Source of the DNA: Cohnella cholangitidis | Lineage (GTDB): Bacteria > Bacillota > Bacilli > Paenibacillales > Paenibacillaceae | DNA: 64,000 nt | Direction of reading: 5' to 3' | Assembly: GCF_014107495.1 (NCBI RefSeq) | Contig: NZ_CP041969.1 | Coordinates: 186,001 to 250,000, forward strand | Part shown: piece by piece, positions 18,361 through 26,888 of the stretch | How positions within the stretch are numbered: the stretch's first letter is position 1 | Layout of the letters: each line of letters starts with the position of its first letter | Position numbers and translations under genes: made by a program | The notes under the pieces: model-generated | The model's database searches: none | What the model was told of the DNA's origin: nothing | The model's input: only the letters and a program-made list of their open reading frames with translations

Positions 18361-20024
18361 AGTCGATCTTGCTCCTCTTGCCGCTTTTCCTCTAGGATAT
18401 GAATCGGAATGGTCACTTTGACGGTCGTGGCTTTGCCTTTGCCGCTCGTAATCTTGATCTCCCCGCCAAGCGCTTCCGCTCTCTCTCGCATGGACATCAT
18501 TCCCATGGTCAGCTTGCCTATTTTCTTCTCGGTCGCGAATCCGTTGCCCCGGTCCGCGATTTCAAGACTCGTTTCCTTCTCCGACTTGAACAAACGAACA
18601 TAAGCCGTATTCGTACCCGCGTGTTTCTTGACGTTGTTCAACGCCTCCTGGCCAATCCGCCAGAACGCCTCTTCAATCGCGCGCGGCAATTCCATGACGC
18701 CTTCCACTTGCTCGTATACCGTTAAATCCAATCGTTGGGCATATTGCTTTAACGCCGGCAGCAACCCGTTCTCCAATCCGGCCGGCCGAAGCTGCCAGAT
18801 AAGCGATCTCATTTCCTTCAGAACTTCCTGCGACAGCTGTCCGATTTCCTGCAACGATTGCTCGATAACGGCTTCTCTGCCCGCCAGCATCGATTGAGCT
18901 CCCTTCGCCAGAAAAGAAAGAGAGAACACTTTCTGAATGACCGAATCGTGAAGATCGCGCGCCATCCGATTCCGCTCCTCCAATAGGGCAAGCTCGCTCC
19001 GTTGTTCATAGATTCGCAGATTCTCGATGCTCAACGTGAAATGGTCGCCAAGCGAATACATGAAATCTTCGTGATATTCGTCGAACTGCTTATTATGCGG
19101 GCTGCTAATCAGCAATACGCCGTATGGACGGCCTCGGCTGCGGAGCGGGATTGCCGCCGCCGAGCCGTAAGGGGGAATGCCGATCTCGGAGAAAACCGTA
19201 CGGCAACTTTCCTTTTCCGAGCATGATTCGATAATCAATCTATTCTGAAGATAAGCCGTACGAACAAGACCCGCTTGATCCATCGCCAATGCTTGCCATT
19301 TCTCATCGACCTGATTGTGCTTGTATTGGGCATGAAGCGAAAGCTGGTCATTGTTATACTTAAATAAGGAAACGTGCGGCCAGTTAAACGTATCCCCGAT
19401 GATCCTCACGGCTTTGACGGGGAACTGGTGCGATTCCGGGATCGAGTTGATTTGCTGGATGACGTCTCCCAGCTTCGCGTAGAGGTTTGCATTCTGTTCC
19501 TGAGCTTGATAGAGACGGACCCGCTTGATTGCCGTTCCGATCTGCAACGCGACCGCCTGCAGCAAAGCCAGCTCGTCCTCCGAGAACCGTTCTTTCCCTG
19601 CCGCCGCCACGTTAAGAAGCCCGAAACTCTCATGCCCGGCTTTCAGAGGGACGGTCGCGTGATGAGTTATTCCTTCCGTATCGCCGATCTTATGGGCGAT
19701 CGCATAGTTGATTCGCTTGCACTCGATAATGTTGATAGCGCGATCCAGCTTGTTCTGCCGATAGCTCTCGATGCAGGAGCAGTCCTCGCCGCGCATCAGC
19801 GCATAGTTGCCTGCCGTCAAAGCCGGAGGCAGGTTCCGCGAGGCCGCGCATAGGTTGCCCGGTTGGTCGTTGAAGAGAAAGATCCAGCCCGTCGTAAAAC
19901 CGGCAACCTGCAACAACTTCTTCAGGACATCGTCGAGCATCGGATCCATTTCATTCGTCGTATTCAGCATCTCCGCGATTTCTTTGAGCGCAAGAAGCTC
20001 GTTGGCGCGTATTTCCCGAGGCAT
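18357..20024 (-). CDS. Cytoplasmic GAF-domain sensor histidine kinase (HisKA_3)
   Basis: The 555-residue protein has no membrane segment. Two GAF domains (about residues 15-165 and 185-335) precede a HisKA_3 box (ARDLHDSVIQKVF) and a HATPase_c domain (GQEALNNVKKHA, ADRGNGF). The first GAF domain holds four cysteines: Cys59, Cys82, Cys84 and Cys102. This spacing could ligate an iron-sulfur cluster as proposed for the oxygen/redox kinase AirS (YhcY) of staphylococci. Cluster binding is inference. It is paired with the response regulator that follows. Confidence 0.9.
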   Translation of the reverse strand: MPREIRANELLALKEIAEMLNTTNEMDPMLDDVLKKLLQVAGFTTGWIFLFNDQPGNLCAASRNLPPALTAGNYALMRGEDCSCIESYRQNKLDRAINIIECKRINYAIAHKIGDTEGITHHATVPLKAGHESFGLLNVAAAGKERFSEDELALLQAVALQIGTAIKRVRLYQAQEQNANLYAKLGDVIQQINSIPESHQFPVKAVRIIGDTFNWPHVSLFKYNNDQLSLHAQYKHNQVDEKWQALAMDQAGLVRTAYLQNRLIIESCSEKESCRTVFSEIGIPPYGSAAAIPLRSRGRPYGVLLISSPHNKQFDEYHEDFMYSLGDHFTLSIENLRIYEQRSELALLEERNRMARDLHDSVIQKVFSLSFLAKGAQSMLAGREAVIEQSLQEIGQLSQEVLKEMRSLIWQLRPAGLENGLLPALKQYAQRLDLTVYEQVEGVMELPRAIEEAFWRIGQEALNNVKKHAGTNTAYVRLFKSEKETSLEIADRGNGFATEKKIGKLTMGMMSMRERAEALGGEIKITSGKGKATTVKVTIPIHILEEKRQEEQDRL

Positions 20025-20178
20025 TATTCTCCTCCTCTAACCATGCTCTATCTTATTATTCTGAACTTCATTCCCTCCTTAAGCAACCCCTTCTTATCCG
20101 ATAGCAACAAGTTTACCCGCTTCTCGGCGATAACTCATCCGATTGGCGGGTATTCTCAACGTATTTGCCCTTCGCCAA

Positions 20179-20997
20179 TTAGTGGCGCAGCATCTCTACA
20201 TTCACTTGATTACCTGTTAATTGCTGTTCGAACATATCGATAATGAACAGGAACCTCTCCGCTTCGCGGAAAACGTGATCGGCCAGCAATGGATGAATGA
20301 TGCTCTTGATTCGGCATGCGCTTATCAAATCACGGGCGGTTTTCTTAAAGTCTCGCAACGATTTAACCGACACTCTGTTCTCATCCAGAAATTGATCCAG
20401 CAGCGGCACCGTCTGGGATTGAGGGCTCATGCTTTCCAAATCCTTGGCTTGGAAGAGCAATTGGTCGAAGTCGTGGCTGAAATTCCTCGCTTGCTCGACG
20501 AGCTGCCGCTCGGACGGATCGAGGAGATGACTGATGAACTTGGCGTGATCAGCCATAATTCGCAGAAAAAACACGTTCTCATGGATGATCGCATCGGGCA
20601 ACGGCTCCAACTTCCCGGCATTCAGTTCCTCTAATCGGTTCCTGAAATAAAAGGCTTCCCTGCTCGTGTGATCGACCAGTAACGGAAAGTTGTTCGCTCC
20701 GGGAAGCTGGCAGCGCAAAATCAATCCCAGCACTTTGCGTTTGAATGCCCAAATGTGGGAGGCTGCGTTATGAACCTCTGCGTTAAACCGTTGGATCGTC
20801 CGAGGATCGGTTTCCGTCGAGAACGCGTTCGCTCTGTTCTCAATGCCCTCGAATAAGGCGTAGAATTGATTAGCCTCATTGATTAATTGCGTATCTTCGC
20901 ATCGGAACCCTAGCTTCAAGAACAAAGAATGCTCCTTCATAATGCGCGACCAAAATCTGACTTCATCCAACGACCTTGCCACGAATTCAATGGACAC
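20179..20997 (-). CDS. DUF2935 family helical protein
   Basis: Read from the GTG at 20997 (AGGGG seven bases upstream) this is a 272-residue, almost entirely helical soluble protein. It has two similar halves (SLDEVRFWSRIMKEHSLFLKLGF; later a DHTSREAFYFRNRLEELN helix followed by HENVFFLRIMADHAKFISHLLD) typical of DUF2935, a ferritin-like four-helix family found in spore-formers. In the raw sequence it is fused in frame to the VanW gene upstream, but the start signal and the VanW frameshift indicate two genes. Function unknown. Confidence 0.8.
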   Translation of the reverse strand: MSIEFVARSLDEVRFWSRIMKEHSLFLKLGFRCEDTQLINEANQFYALFEGIENRANAFSTETDPRTIQRFNAEVHNAASHIWAFKRKVLGLILRCQLPGANNFPLLVDHTSREAFYFRNRLEELNAGKLEPLPDAIIHENVFFLRIMADHAKFISHLLDPSERQLVEQARNFSHDFDQLLFQAKDLESMSPQSQTVPLLDQFLDENRVSVKSLRDFKKTARDLISACRIKSIIHPLLADHVFREAERFLFIIDMFEQQLTGNQVNVEMLRH

Positions 20998-21085
20998 AAC
21001 GATTCCCCTCTCGTCGAATCTTCTTCGACACAGCCTATGCGCGAGGTTGACGATGGGTGTATGCCCATTGACTGTCCAATTCGGA

Positions 21086-22017
21086 TTATGGCTCGACAAG
21101 GTGTACATCTTGATCGGAGGGGACTTCTTCCGGCAGCCGTTTCGATGCGCTCGGAACGCGCGCGGCTTGTTCTTAATTTCGTCCGACGAAAACAACGTAA
21201 TGGTAATTTGACCTCCATAGACGACGGCTCTAATCAACACGGGATATTCGTACTTGTTCTGAAAGACGAAATCCGGGCCGTACCAGCTCACCGTCGCATC
21301 GCGTCCGGGCGGAACGTAAGGGACGCTTCTGCTGTGCGAATAGCGTTGAACGATCTGAAGTCCCGCGCGATCGGCCGCATTGAATAAGGTCGAGGAAATT
21401 TGGCAAATGCCTCCGCCGATTCCTTCGGAAACTTCGCCTCGTACGATGACTTTCGCCCGCTGGTAACCTTTCTGCACGGATCGTTCGCCTACGACCTGAT
21501 TGAAGGAGAAAGACTCCCCGGGAAACACGTATTGATTGTTAATGGCTTGGGCGGCAAGCCTAATGTTGTTTGATCGGTTCTTATTGTTCGAGTTAAAGTA
21601 CGTCGTATATTGTCCGATCAATTTCTCCTTAATGGAGGTCAGCAGTTCGCTGTCCACCTTCGGATGAATCAACCGTTGCGGCGCCTGAATCCGTGAATCG
21701 CCGCCCTCTACGATGAAGCGGAATATCCGATCCACGAACGCACGGCGATCGAGTTCGCTTCCCATTTGCTCCGGAATGATCTTGCCCCCGTCATCCAGGC
21801 CTGCGTTAACGGGCGCTCGGTACACTTTCCTGCGTACTTCTTCCGTAAGCTTGTGCAGCTTGTCTTCGTTGACGACCGGCAAGCTTTGATAGGGAAGGAT
21901 TAATTCGGAACGTTTGATATTCGTGATGGGCTGGTCTCGCTCTCCTACGATTAAGCGATCCGGAAGATCCGCTTGTTGCAAGAGCAGCAGTACGCCCATG
22001 ATCCAATGGAACGCCAA
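21086..22017 (-). pseudogene. VanW/YoaR-family protein, frameshifted near its C-terminus
   Basis: A short N-terminal membrane anchor (TTG start at 22017 after GGGGGG) is followed by a helical region and a complete VanW domain (NNIRLAAQAINNQYVFPGE, SEGIGGGICQISSTLF, RYSHSRSVPYVPPGRDATV). VanW/YoaR proteins are extracytoplasmic and associated with the cell wall, often in spore-formers. After LFSSDEIKNKPR the open frame becomes arginine-rich junk. One extra base in the CGCGCGCG stretch (21155-21164) would give a short polar tail ending ...HLVEP at the TAA at 21086. The fusion to DUF2935 is therefore probably artificial. Confidence 0.78.
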
Positions 22018-22038
22018 ACCGGTTACCCCCCGTGCGGC

Positions 22039-22266
22039 CTATTTGTTCGGACAGGCGATAGGCGTATTTGCTTCGAATTGCGCTGGCTCATGTTCCATAA
22101 GCATGTCTATCGGCACTTCTTGCTCTTGCTCGGGATGAGCTAACGGATAAATTCTGGCCGTATCGTTCTCTTCGTCCACATGTTGAATGTAGACCGGGTT
22201 GTCTCCGAAAGTCACGTTAGCCATTACGGGTGACGAAGCAATCTCGGCTGCTCTTTGCTTGTTCAT
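22039..22266 (-). CDS. sspH: H-type small acid-soluble spore protein
   Basis: The 75-residue protein matches SspH: it begins MNKQRAAEIASSP, contains VYIQHVDEENDTARIYPL, and ends with the EQEVPIDML block. SspH proteins are minor SASPs made in the forespore, normally from SigG promoters; I could not define a clear SigG promoter. The C-terminal tail with a Cys is somewhat longer than in Bacillus. GGAGG precedes the ATG. The VanW gene follows after 21 bases, so they may share a transcript. Confidence 0.92.
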   Translation of the reverse strand: MNKQRAAEIASSPVMANVTFGDNPVYIQHVDEENDTARIYPLAHPEQEQEVPIDMLMEHEPAQFEANTPIACPNK

Positions 22267-22394
22267 CGGTACATTCCTCCAATTATAGAATAGTTGCGGC
22301 GGATATTCCGCGTTCCCTCCTAATGTCCCCCATTTCCTTACATAATTATTTGTCCCGTTGCCCAGAATAAAATAAAGGGATTGGAGGGAATGAG

Positions 22395-23596
22395 ATGGCC
22401 CGAAGGATCGGAAGTACGGTTGTGCTTGTTGTAATCGCGTTTATATCCATATTTCTTGACCATGGCAACCTCTCGGCCGCTGCCGCTAAACAATCTGCCG
22501 CAGGCAAAATCACGATTAGCGTACAATCAAGCTCGGCTTCCAGCTTATACAGCACGCTTGTGATCGTTAATCCCAAGTTGGCGAATCAAGTATTGAACGC
22601 CAAGAAGGAAGCCGCCGAAGGGGCTTCCTTGTACTCGGATATAGAAGTTGCTCTGGATCAAGGGCAACGGCAATCTAAGTTTCGGGTGGATCGATCCGGT
22701 TTTTTGTGGGAACGTCGTCCGACGGATCAATGGCGCGCAAGCTGGTTCTCCCCTCTTCCGCTGCCCAACGGTTCAAACAGTATGCGGAAGCTATACGAAG
22801 CAATCATTACGGACGATTATTAGCTTGGGAAGATGCTCGCCAAATCGTGAAGCGCAAAAGCATATTCACTCTGACCGACTTGGAAACCGGACTTTCTTTC
22901 CGCGTTCAGCGCCGAGCGGGCAGCAGTCATGCGGACGTTCAGCCGATCACGAAAGAAGATTCTAAAATCATGCATCAGATCTATGGCGGCAAGTGGAGCT
23001 GGAAACGGAAAGCCGTCCTTGTCCAATCCGGTCCGAATCGCATCGCGGCATCGATGAACGGCATGCCCCACGGAGGAGACGGTATCCCGGATAACGGCTT
23101 TTCCGGCCATTTTTGCGTCCACTTTCGGAATAGCACTTCCCATAGGTCAGAGGTTCCCGACCCGGCGCACCAGTTAATGGTGCACAAAGCCGCCGGTCAA
23201 TTGGAAACCTACTTCAAGTCCGCTACTCCGCTGCTCCTGGCATTAAGTTTCGTCGAAGCGATGAACCAGCAAGATGCCGACATGGTTCGCCAGCTCTCGG
23301 AATGGATGCCGCCGGAACGCTCGGCCTATTTCATCGATGAGTTATCTTCGCTGAAGTCTATCCAAGTTCGTCTAAGGAACAATAAAGACGGATCGTCTTC
23401 CCTCAATCCGAACATGGAGGATGGCGACGTATCAACGGAGATCCGCTTGCCGATCAAGCAACAAACAAGCGGACGCGGCGATCGGAATACTCATTACTCG
23501 TTCATCTTCAAGAGGGATAACCCGCAAGCCCCATGGAAGATCGCAGACATTGTCGCTGCCGGGACTTCAGGTAATCATTCCAGCTTAATCCCGTAA
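22395..23596 (+). pseudogene. Secreted conserved protein of unknown function, frameshifted
   Basis: The frame starts at 22395 after GGAGGG, opens with a signal peptide (STVVLVVIAFISIFL, cleavage near SAAAA), and runs to a T6 tract at 22700-22705. There the sensible reading moves to the frame ending at 23596, and one extra T restores FFVGTSSDGSM. The combined protein is about 400 residues. A conserved-looking core reads NGMPHGGDGIPDNGF-SGHFCVHFRNS-TSH...DPAHQLMVHKAAG, with His, Cys and Ser spaced like a catalytic site. I cannot name the family; a peptidoglycan-acting enzyme is only a guess. The last 22 bases overlap the convergent propeller gene. Confidence 0.7.
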
Positions 23597-25065
23597 ATTT
23601 TCCCTCCGCGGGAGGCGACAACGGCGTAATTGTTGAATACCGCCGGAGACGACTCGATATTCGTGCCGATATTCAAACTTCCCGCCACTTGGCCGTTGCT
23701 TGCTCTGATAACGGAAATTTGGCCGACGGAATTCGCTTGAATCAAATAGGCTCTGCCCGCTTGATCGTATACGTCTACCGGAGACGACCATGCATAGTTT
23801 TTCATCGGAAGTCTCCATGCTTCCTTCCCCGTCGTTTTGTCCAGCGCAACCATCAACCCTCCGTTGAAGGTGTCGTATCTCGCGATGGTAAAGATAACGA
23901 GGTTGGCTATTTCATGCTTGCCCACGACCGGGGTTGCGAGCAGACCGCCGTTGATCGGATGTTCTCCGAGAACGGAGAAGCTCTTATATTCGTTTTGCCA
24001 CACGACCGCGCCTGTCAACCCGTTGATTTTGCGGATATAAGATTGGCCGGACCGTCCTTGCTTATCCACTTCGGTACCGGTATACAGGAAAGGCACGCCG
24101 CCTTCCGTCTCCAGTACGATCGTGGCATCGGTGTCGTCAACGGGCGGGAGCGACCACTCCGACGTATAGGTATTTAAGTTCAAAGCCTGCAAGCTGCCTC
24201 CGTTATCCGCGAAAAAAGCGAGGTTCTCGTGGATGGCAAGCGAATTTTCGATTCCTTGATAGGCATTTCCGGCAATCTTATAACGATACTTGCTAATGAT
24301 CGGATCGATCGTTATCGTTTTGCGTGCGGGATTAAATACCGTATTCAGTTTAAGATGATAGACTAGTCCGTTTTCCCCTCCGACGATAAGCGTATCGTCC
24401 TCCCGGTTAAACATCGCCGAGCTGTCGAAGGCGCCCCAGGAACGATATGCGAAAGGATCCTTGCCCGACACGCGAAGCAATCGCTTTTGATCCGTTAAGC
24501 TGAACAAATTGAAGCCGATCGTTCCGTTCTCCGGAATTCCTTCACCGACATAGAGCAGCGGATACCCGCGCGCGTCCACGGAGACGCTTCCTTTAATCGG
24601 ATTGCCGATCTTGATCGGACTGCGCGTCTCCTCGCCCGTCTCGAGCTCCATGAAATAGACGTATCCGTCAAGCGAGGCGTAGATGACTTCGGTGAAACCG
24701 GGCTGCGCCAGAAACTTCGCCTTCACGTTCATCGTCTTGAGCACTTCCGGCGACCACTTCACGATCGCGGGCTGTCCGGTCCATCCGGCTCCGCCGCCCC
24801 ATGAGCTCGACTTCGTTTTTTTCTCCCATGCGATCTTCGGACGGAATAGCTTCATGTCCGTCGTCCCGTATGACGGCGCGCTGCGCTGTTGATTTCCCCG
24901 GAAGGTCAATATTCCTTCCACTTCGGTATATTTCGCCGGGAACTTTTGCGACAGCTGAGGTTTTACGCTCCATTGCGAGGAGTATTGACTTCCGGCAAGC
25001 GCGATTCCTTGGTACAAACAAACGAGGATTAAGGTTAGGATGAAAGTCTTTTTTCCACGGGACAT
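23575..25065 (-). CDS. Secreted PQQ-like beta-propeller protein
   Basis: The 496-residue protein has an N-terminal signal peptide (about residues 6-24). Repeated blades follow with the PQQ/BamB signature, for example GGLMVALDKTTGKEAWRLPM, YIRKINGLTGAVVWQNEY and VYFMELETGEETRSP. It probably acts outside the membrane as a protein-interaction scaffold or cofactor-free propeller. It lies opposite the secreted unknown protein, with overlapping 3' ends, which hints at related roles but does not show it. Confidence 0.85.
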   Translation of the reverse strand: MSRGKKTFILTLILVCLYQGIALAGSQYSSQWSVKPQLSQKFPAKYTEVEGILTFRGNQQRSAPSYGTTDMKLFRPKIAWEKKTKSSSWGGGAGWTGQPAIVKWSPEVLKTMNVKAKFLAQPGFTEVIYASLDGYVYFMELETGEETRSPIKIGNPIKGSVSVDARGYPLLYVGEGIPENGTIGFNLFSLTDQKRLLRVSGKDPFAYRSWGAFDSSAMFNREDDTLIVGGENGLVYHLKLNTVFNPARKTITIDPIISKYRYKIAGNAYQGIENSLAIHENLAFFADNGGSLQALNLNTYTSEWSLPPVDDTDATIVLETEGGVPFLYTGTEVDKQGRSGQSYIRKINGLTGAVVWQNEYKSFSVLGEHPINGGLLATPVVGKHEIANLVIFTIARYDTFNGGLMVALDKTTGKEAWRLPMKNYAWSSPVDVYDQAGRAYLIQANSVGQISVIRASNGQVAGSLNIGTNIESSPAVFNNYAVVASRGGKIYGIKLE

Positions 25066-25196
25066 CTCTATTTATTCCCTCCAACGGTTCGAATAAATAG
25101 ATTGTACCCCCCCTCTATCGAAAAGCTTGTCAAACGGTCAGGGAGTAATACGGGAGGATTTGTCGCATTGGACGACATTCGATCGGATCGGGGAAC

Positions 25197-25226
25197 AAAA
25201 TGAAAAATACCGCCTCGCGGCGGTAT
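25197..25226 (-). terminator. Terminator after the KamA-family gene
   Basis: ATACCGCC-GCGA-GGCGGTAT (25207-25226) is followed by a T-rich tract (TTTTCATTTT) on the minus strand. Confidence 0.88.
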
Positions 25227-25245
25227 TCGGTGTCACGTGGTTTCG

Positions 25246-26430
25246 TTATTTAAGCACTGTCGTTTTACTCGATCTCGGTTGCGGATGATCCGGCATTTCA
25301 TTGACGGAAACAACGGCATCCGACTTTTTCGCCGGTTTCTTCCAATATTTCTCGTTGCCGGGCAGATCGTCGAACCATGCGGCCTCTTCCGGACAATCGA
25401 GCATCATGAACCTGCCATAATGTCCGTCACGCGATTGATGATATTTCAAATAAGCCTTTCCGTTCTCGACGGCGAGAATTTCGATCTTGCCCGACGTATG
25501 GCTCATCGATAAGCGAACGCGTTTGCCCAAGCCGGATGTCCGGGCTTTGGCTTTCTCGACGATGTCGTATACTTTGGCTAGAGGCAGGACAAAGTCGCCG
25601 TTGCCGGCGACCGGCCTGTTAATGAAGAAATAATAAGGCGTTACTCCCGCCCACGACAGCTTATCGAGCAGCTCTCCGAGAACTTGAGGATCGTCGTTGA
25701 TTCCTCGCAAAACCGGGGTTTGATTAACGACGATCGCCCCCGCGTCATGCAACGCTTGAAACCCGCGGACGGCTTCCGGCGTAATCTCTCTAGGATGATT
25801 AATATGGGCCATGACGTAGATTCTTTTCTTGGCGCTGGAAAACTCGCGAATCGCCTCGAGCAACTGCTCGTCTTCGTAGATGCGCATAGGATTGAATACC
25901 GGTATTTTGGAGCCTAGCCGGATAATTTGCACGTGTTCGATCTCTCTTAATCTATGCAGAATCGCGCGCAGTTTAGCGGTGGCGAGAATCAAGCTATCTC
26001 CTCCGGTCAGCAATACGTTGCTGATTTCCGGATGCTCCGCGATGTATTGCAGGCCCGGCTCGATATCCGAGGTCGCTTCCTTGACGTCGTTGCGGAACAA
26101 TCGTTTGCGAAAGCAATACCGGCAATAGGCGCCGCAAACTTCAGAGACGATTAATAAAGCCGTAGATTTGTACTTGTGCTGACAGCCCTTCACGACGTAG
26201 TTCGTATCTTCGTCCGAAGCGTCCCATCTTCCGTATTCCTGCAACTCTCCCTCGTTCGGGATAACGAGCTTGCGGATCGGATCGTCAGGATCGTTCCAAT
26301 CGATCAAGTTCAAGTAGTACTCATTCACGCGGAATACGAACTTCTGAGTAATTTGTTTCAGCTTCTCACGTTGCTGCTCGGGGATGCGAGTGATTTTTCC
26401 GATATCGGTAATATACTTGGGTTGCGACAT
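25246..26430 (-). CDS. KamA-family radical SAM aminomutase (lysine 2,3-aminomutase-like)
   Basis: The 394-residue protein has the radical SAM cluster motif CGAYCRYC (Cys99, Cys103, Cys106), the glycine-rich LLTGGDSLI, and the KamA-type HINHPREITPEAV and NQTPVLRGIND segments. It is shorter than classical lysine 2,3-aminomutases (about 415-470). The PLP-lysine motif PGGGGK is replaced by a similar SGLGK followed by RLSMSH. The family isomerises alpha- to beta-amino acids; substrate could be lysine, glutamate or another. A c-di-AMP riboswitch and terminator lie in its leader, suggesting production of a beta-amino-acid osmolyte. GAGGAGG precedes the ATG. Confidence 0.87.
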   Translation of the reverse strand: MSQPKYITDIGKITRIPEQQREKLKQITQKFVFRVNEYYLNLIDWNDPDDPIRKLVIPNEGELQEYGRWDASDEDTNYVVKGCQHKYKSTALLIVSEVCGAYCRYCFRKRLFRNDVKEATSDIEPGLQYIAEHPEISNVLLTGGDSLILATAKLRAILHRLREIEHVQIIRLGSKIPVFNPMRIYEDEQLLEAIREFSSAKKRIYVMAHINHPREITPEAVRGFQALHDAGAIVVNQTPVLRGINDDPQVLGELLDKLSWAGVTPYYFFINRPVAGNGDFVLPLAKVYDIVEKAKARTSGLGKRVRLSMSHTSGKIEILAVENGKAYLKYHQSRDGHYGRFMMLDCPEEAAWFDDLPGNEKYWKKPAKKSDAVVSVNEMPDHPQPRSSKTTVLK

Positions 26431-26570
26431 ATTGGTTTATTCCTCCTCAAGGTATATTCAGTCGAATTCGAGAACGAATCCATTCCAAACCCCAGCTACT
26501 CCCCCTCTCGTTCCATAGTAAATAGACCCGACAACACAGAAGACCATCCCTTCTGTATGCAGGGCCCGAA

Positions 26571-26598
26571 GAAAACAAAAAAGACCCTTGTTCGGGTC
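26571..26598 (-). terminator. Riboswitch-controlled terminator upstream of kamA-like gene
   Basis: On the minus strand GACCC-GAACAA-GGGTC (26583-26598) is followed by TTTTTTG. It sits between the aptamer and a 140-base leader that reaches the KamA-family start. Confidence 0.82.
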
Positions 26599-26614
26599 AA
26601 AAGAATGAGCAGTT

Positions 26615-26760
26615 TATCTGCGCATGACAGTCCGACCCATCCAACGCCGACGAGGTTAGCTGACGGACTCGGGATAGATGGTTCCCTACATTCGCATGGA
26701 ATGATTCGCCCCTGAAAAGTGGTTCCCCCGCTCTCCGGTCTAAACCGGAAACTAAGCTTA
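26615..26760 (-). ncRNA. c-di-AMP (ydaO/yuaA) riboswitch aptamer, copy 2
   Basis: The same ordered blocks as copy 1 occur on the minus strand: GCGGGGGAACCA, GGGGCGAATCATTCCATGC, then CCGAGTCCGTCAGCTAACCTC (start near 26670). Its own promoter and a terminator flank it. By class it should turn the downstream KamA-family gene off at high cyclic di-AMP, that is at high internal potassium or turgor. Confidence 0.92.
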
Positions 26761-26766
26761 GGGTTA

Positions 26767-26795
26767 CTATAGTTTACTCAGGAAGAGATGTCAAT
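26767..26795 (-). promoter_or_regulatory. SigA-type promoter of riboswitch copy 2
   Basis: TTGACA (26790-26795) and TATAGT (26767-26772) on the minus strand are 17 bases apart and lead directly into the aptamer. Confidence 0.8.
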
Positions 26796-26888
26796 ACGTG
26801 GATAACTCTCGGTCCGCCCATTTTCCAAACGTTGTTGTCGCTATTCGAAGTCGGTTAAAATAGTAAGTATCATGAAGGAGGAAGTTCC

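Noticed and set aside
22267..22330. SigG promoter for sspH
   Set aside because: GAATA and CTATAAT occur upstream, but at 15 bases spacing and with a poor match to the SigG -10, so it is not supportable.
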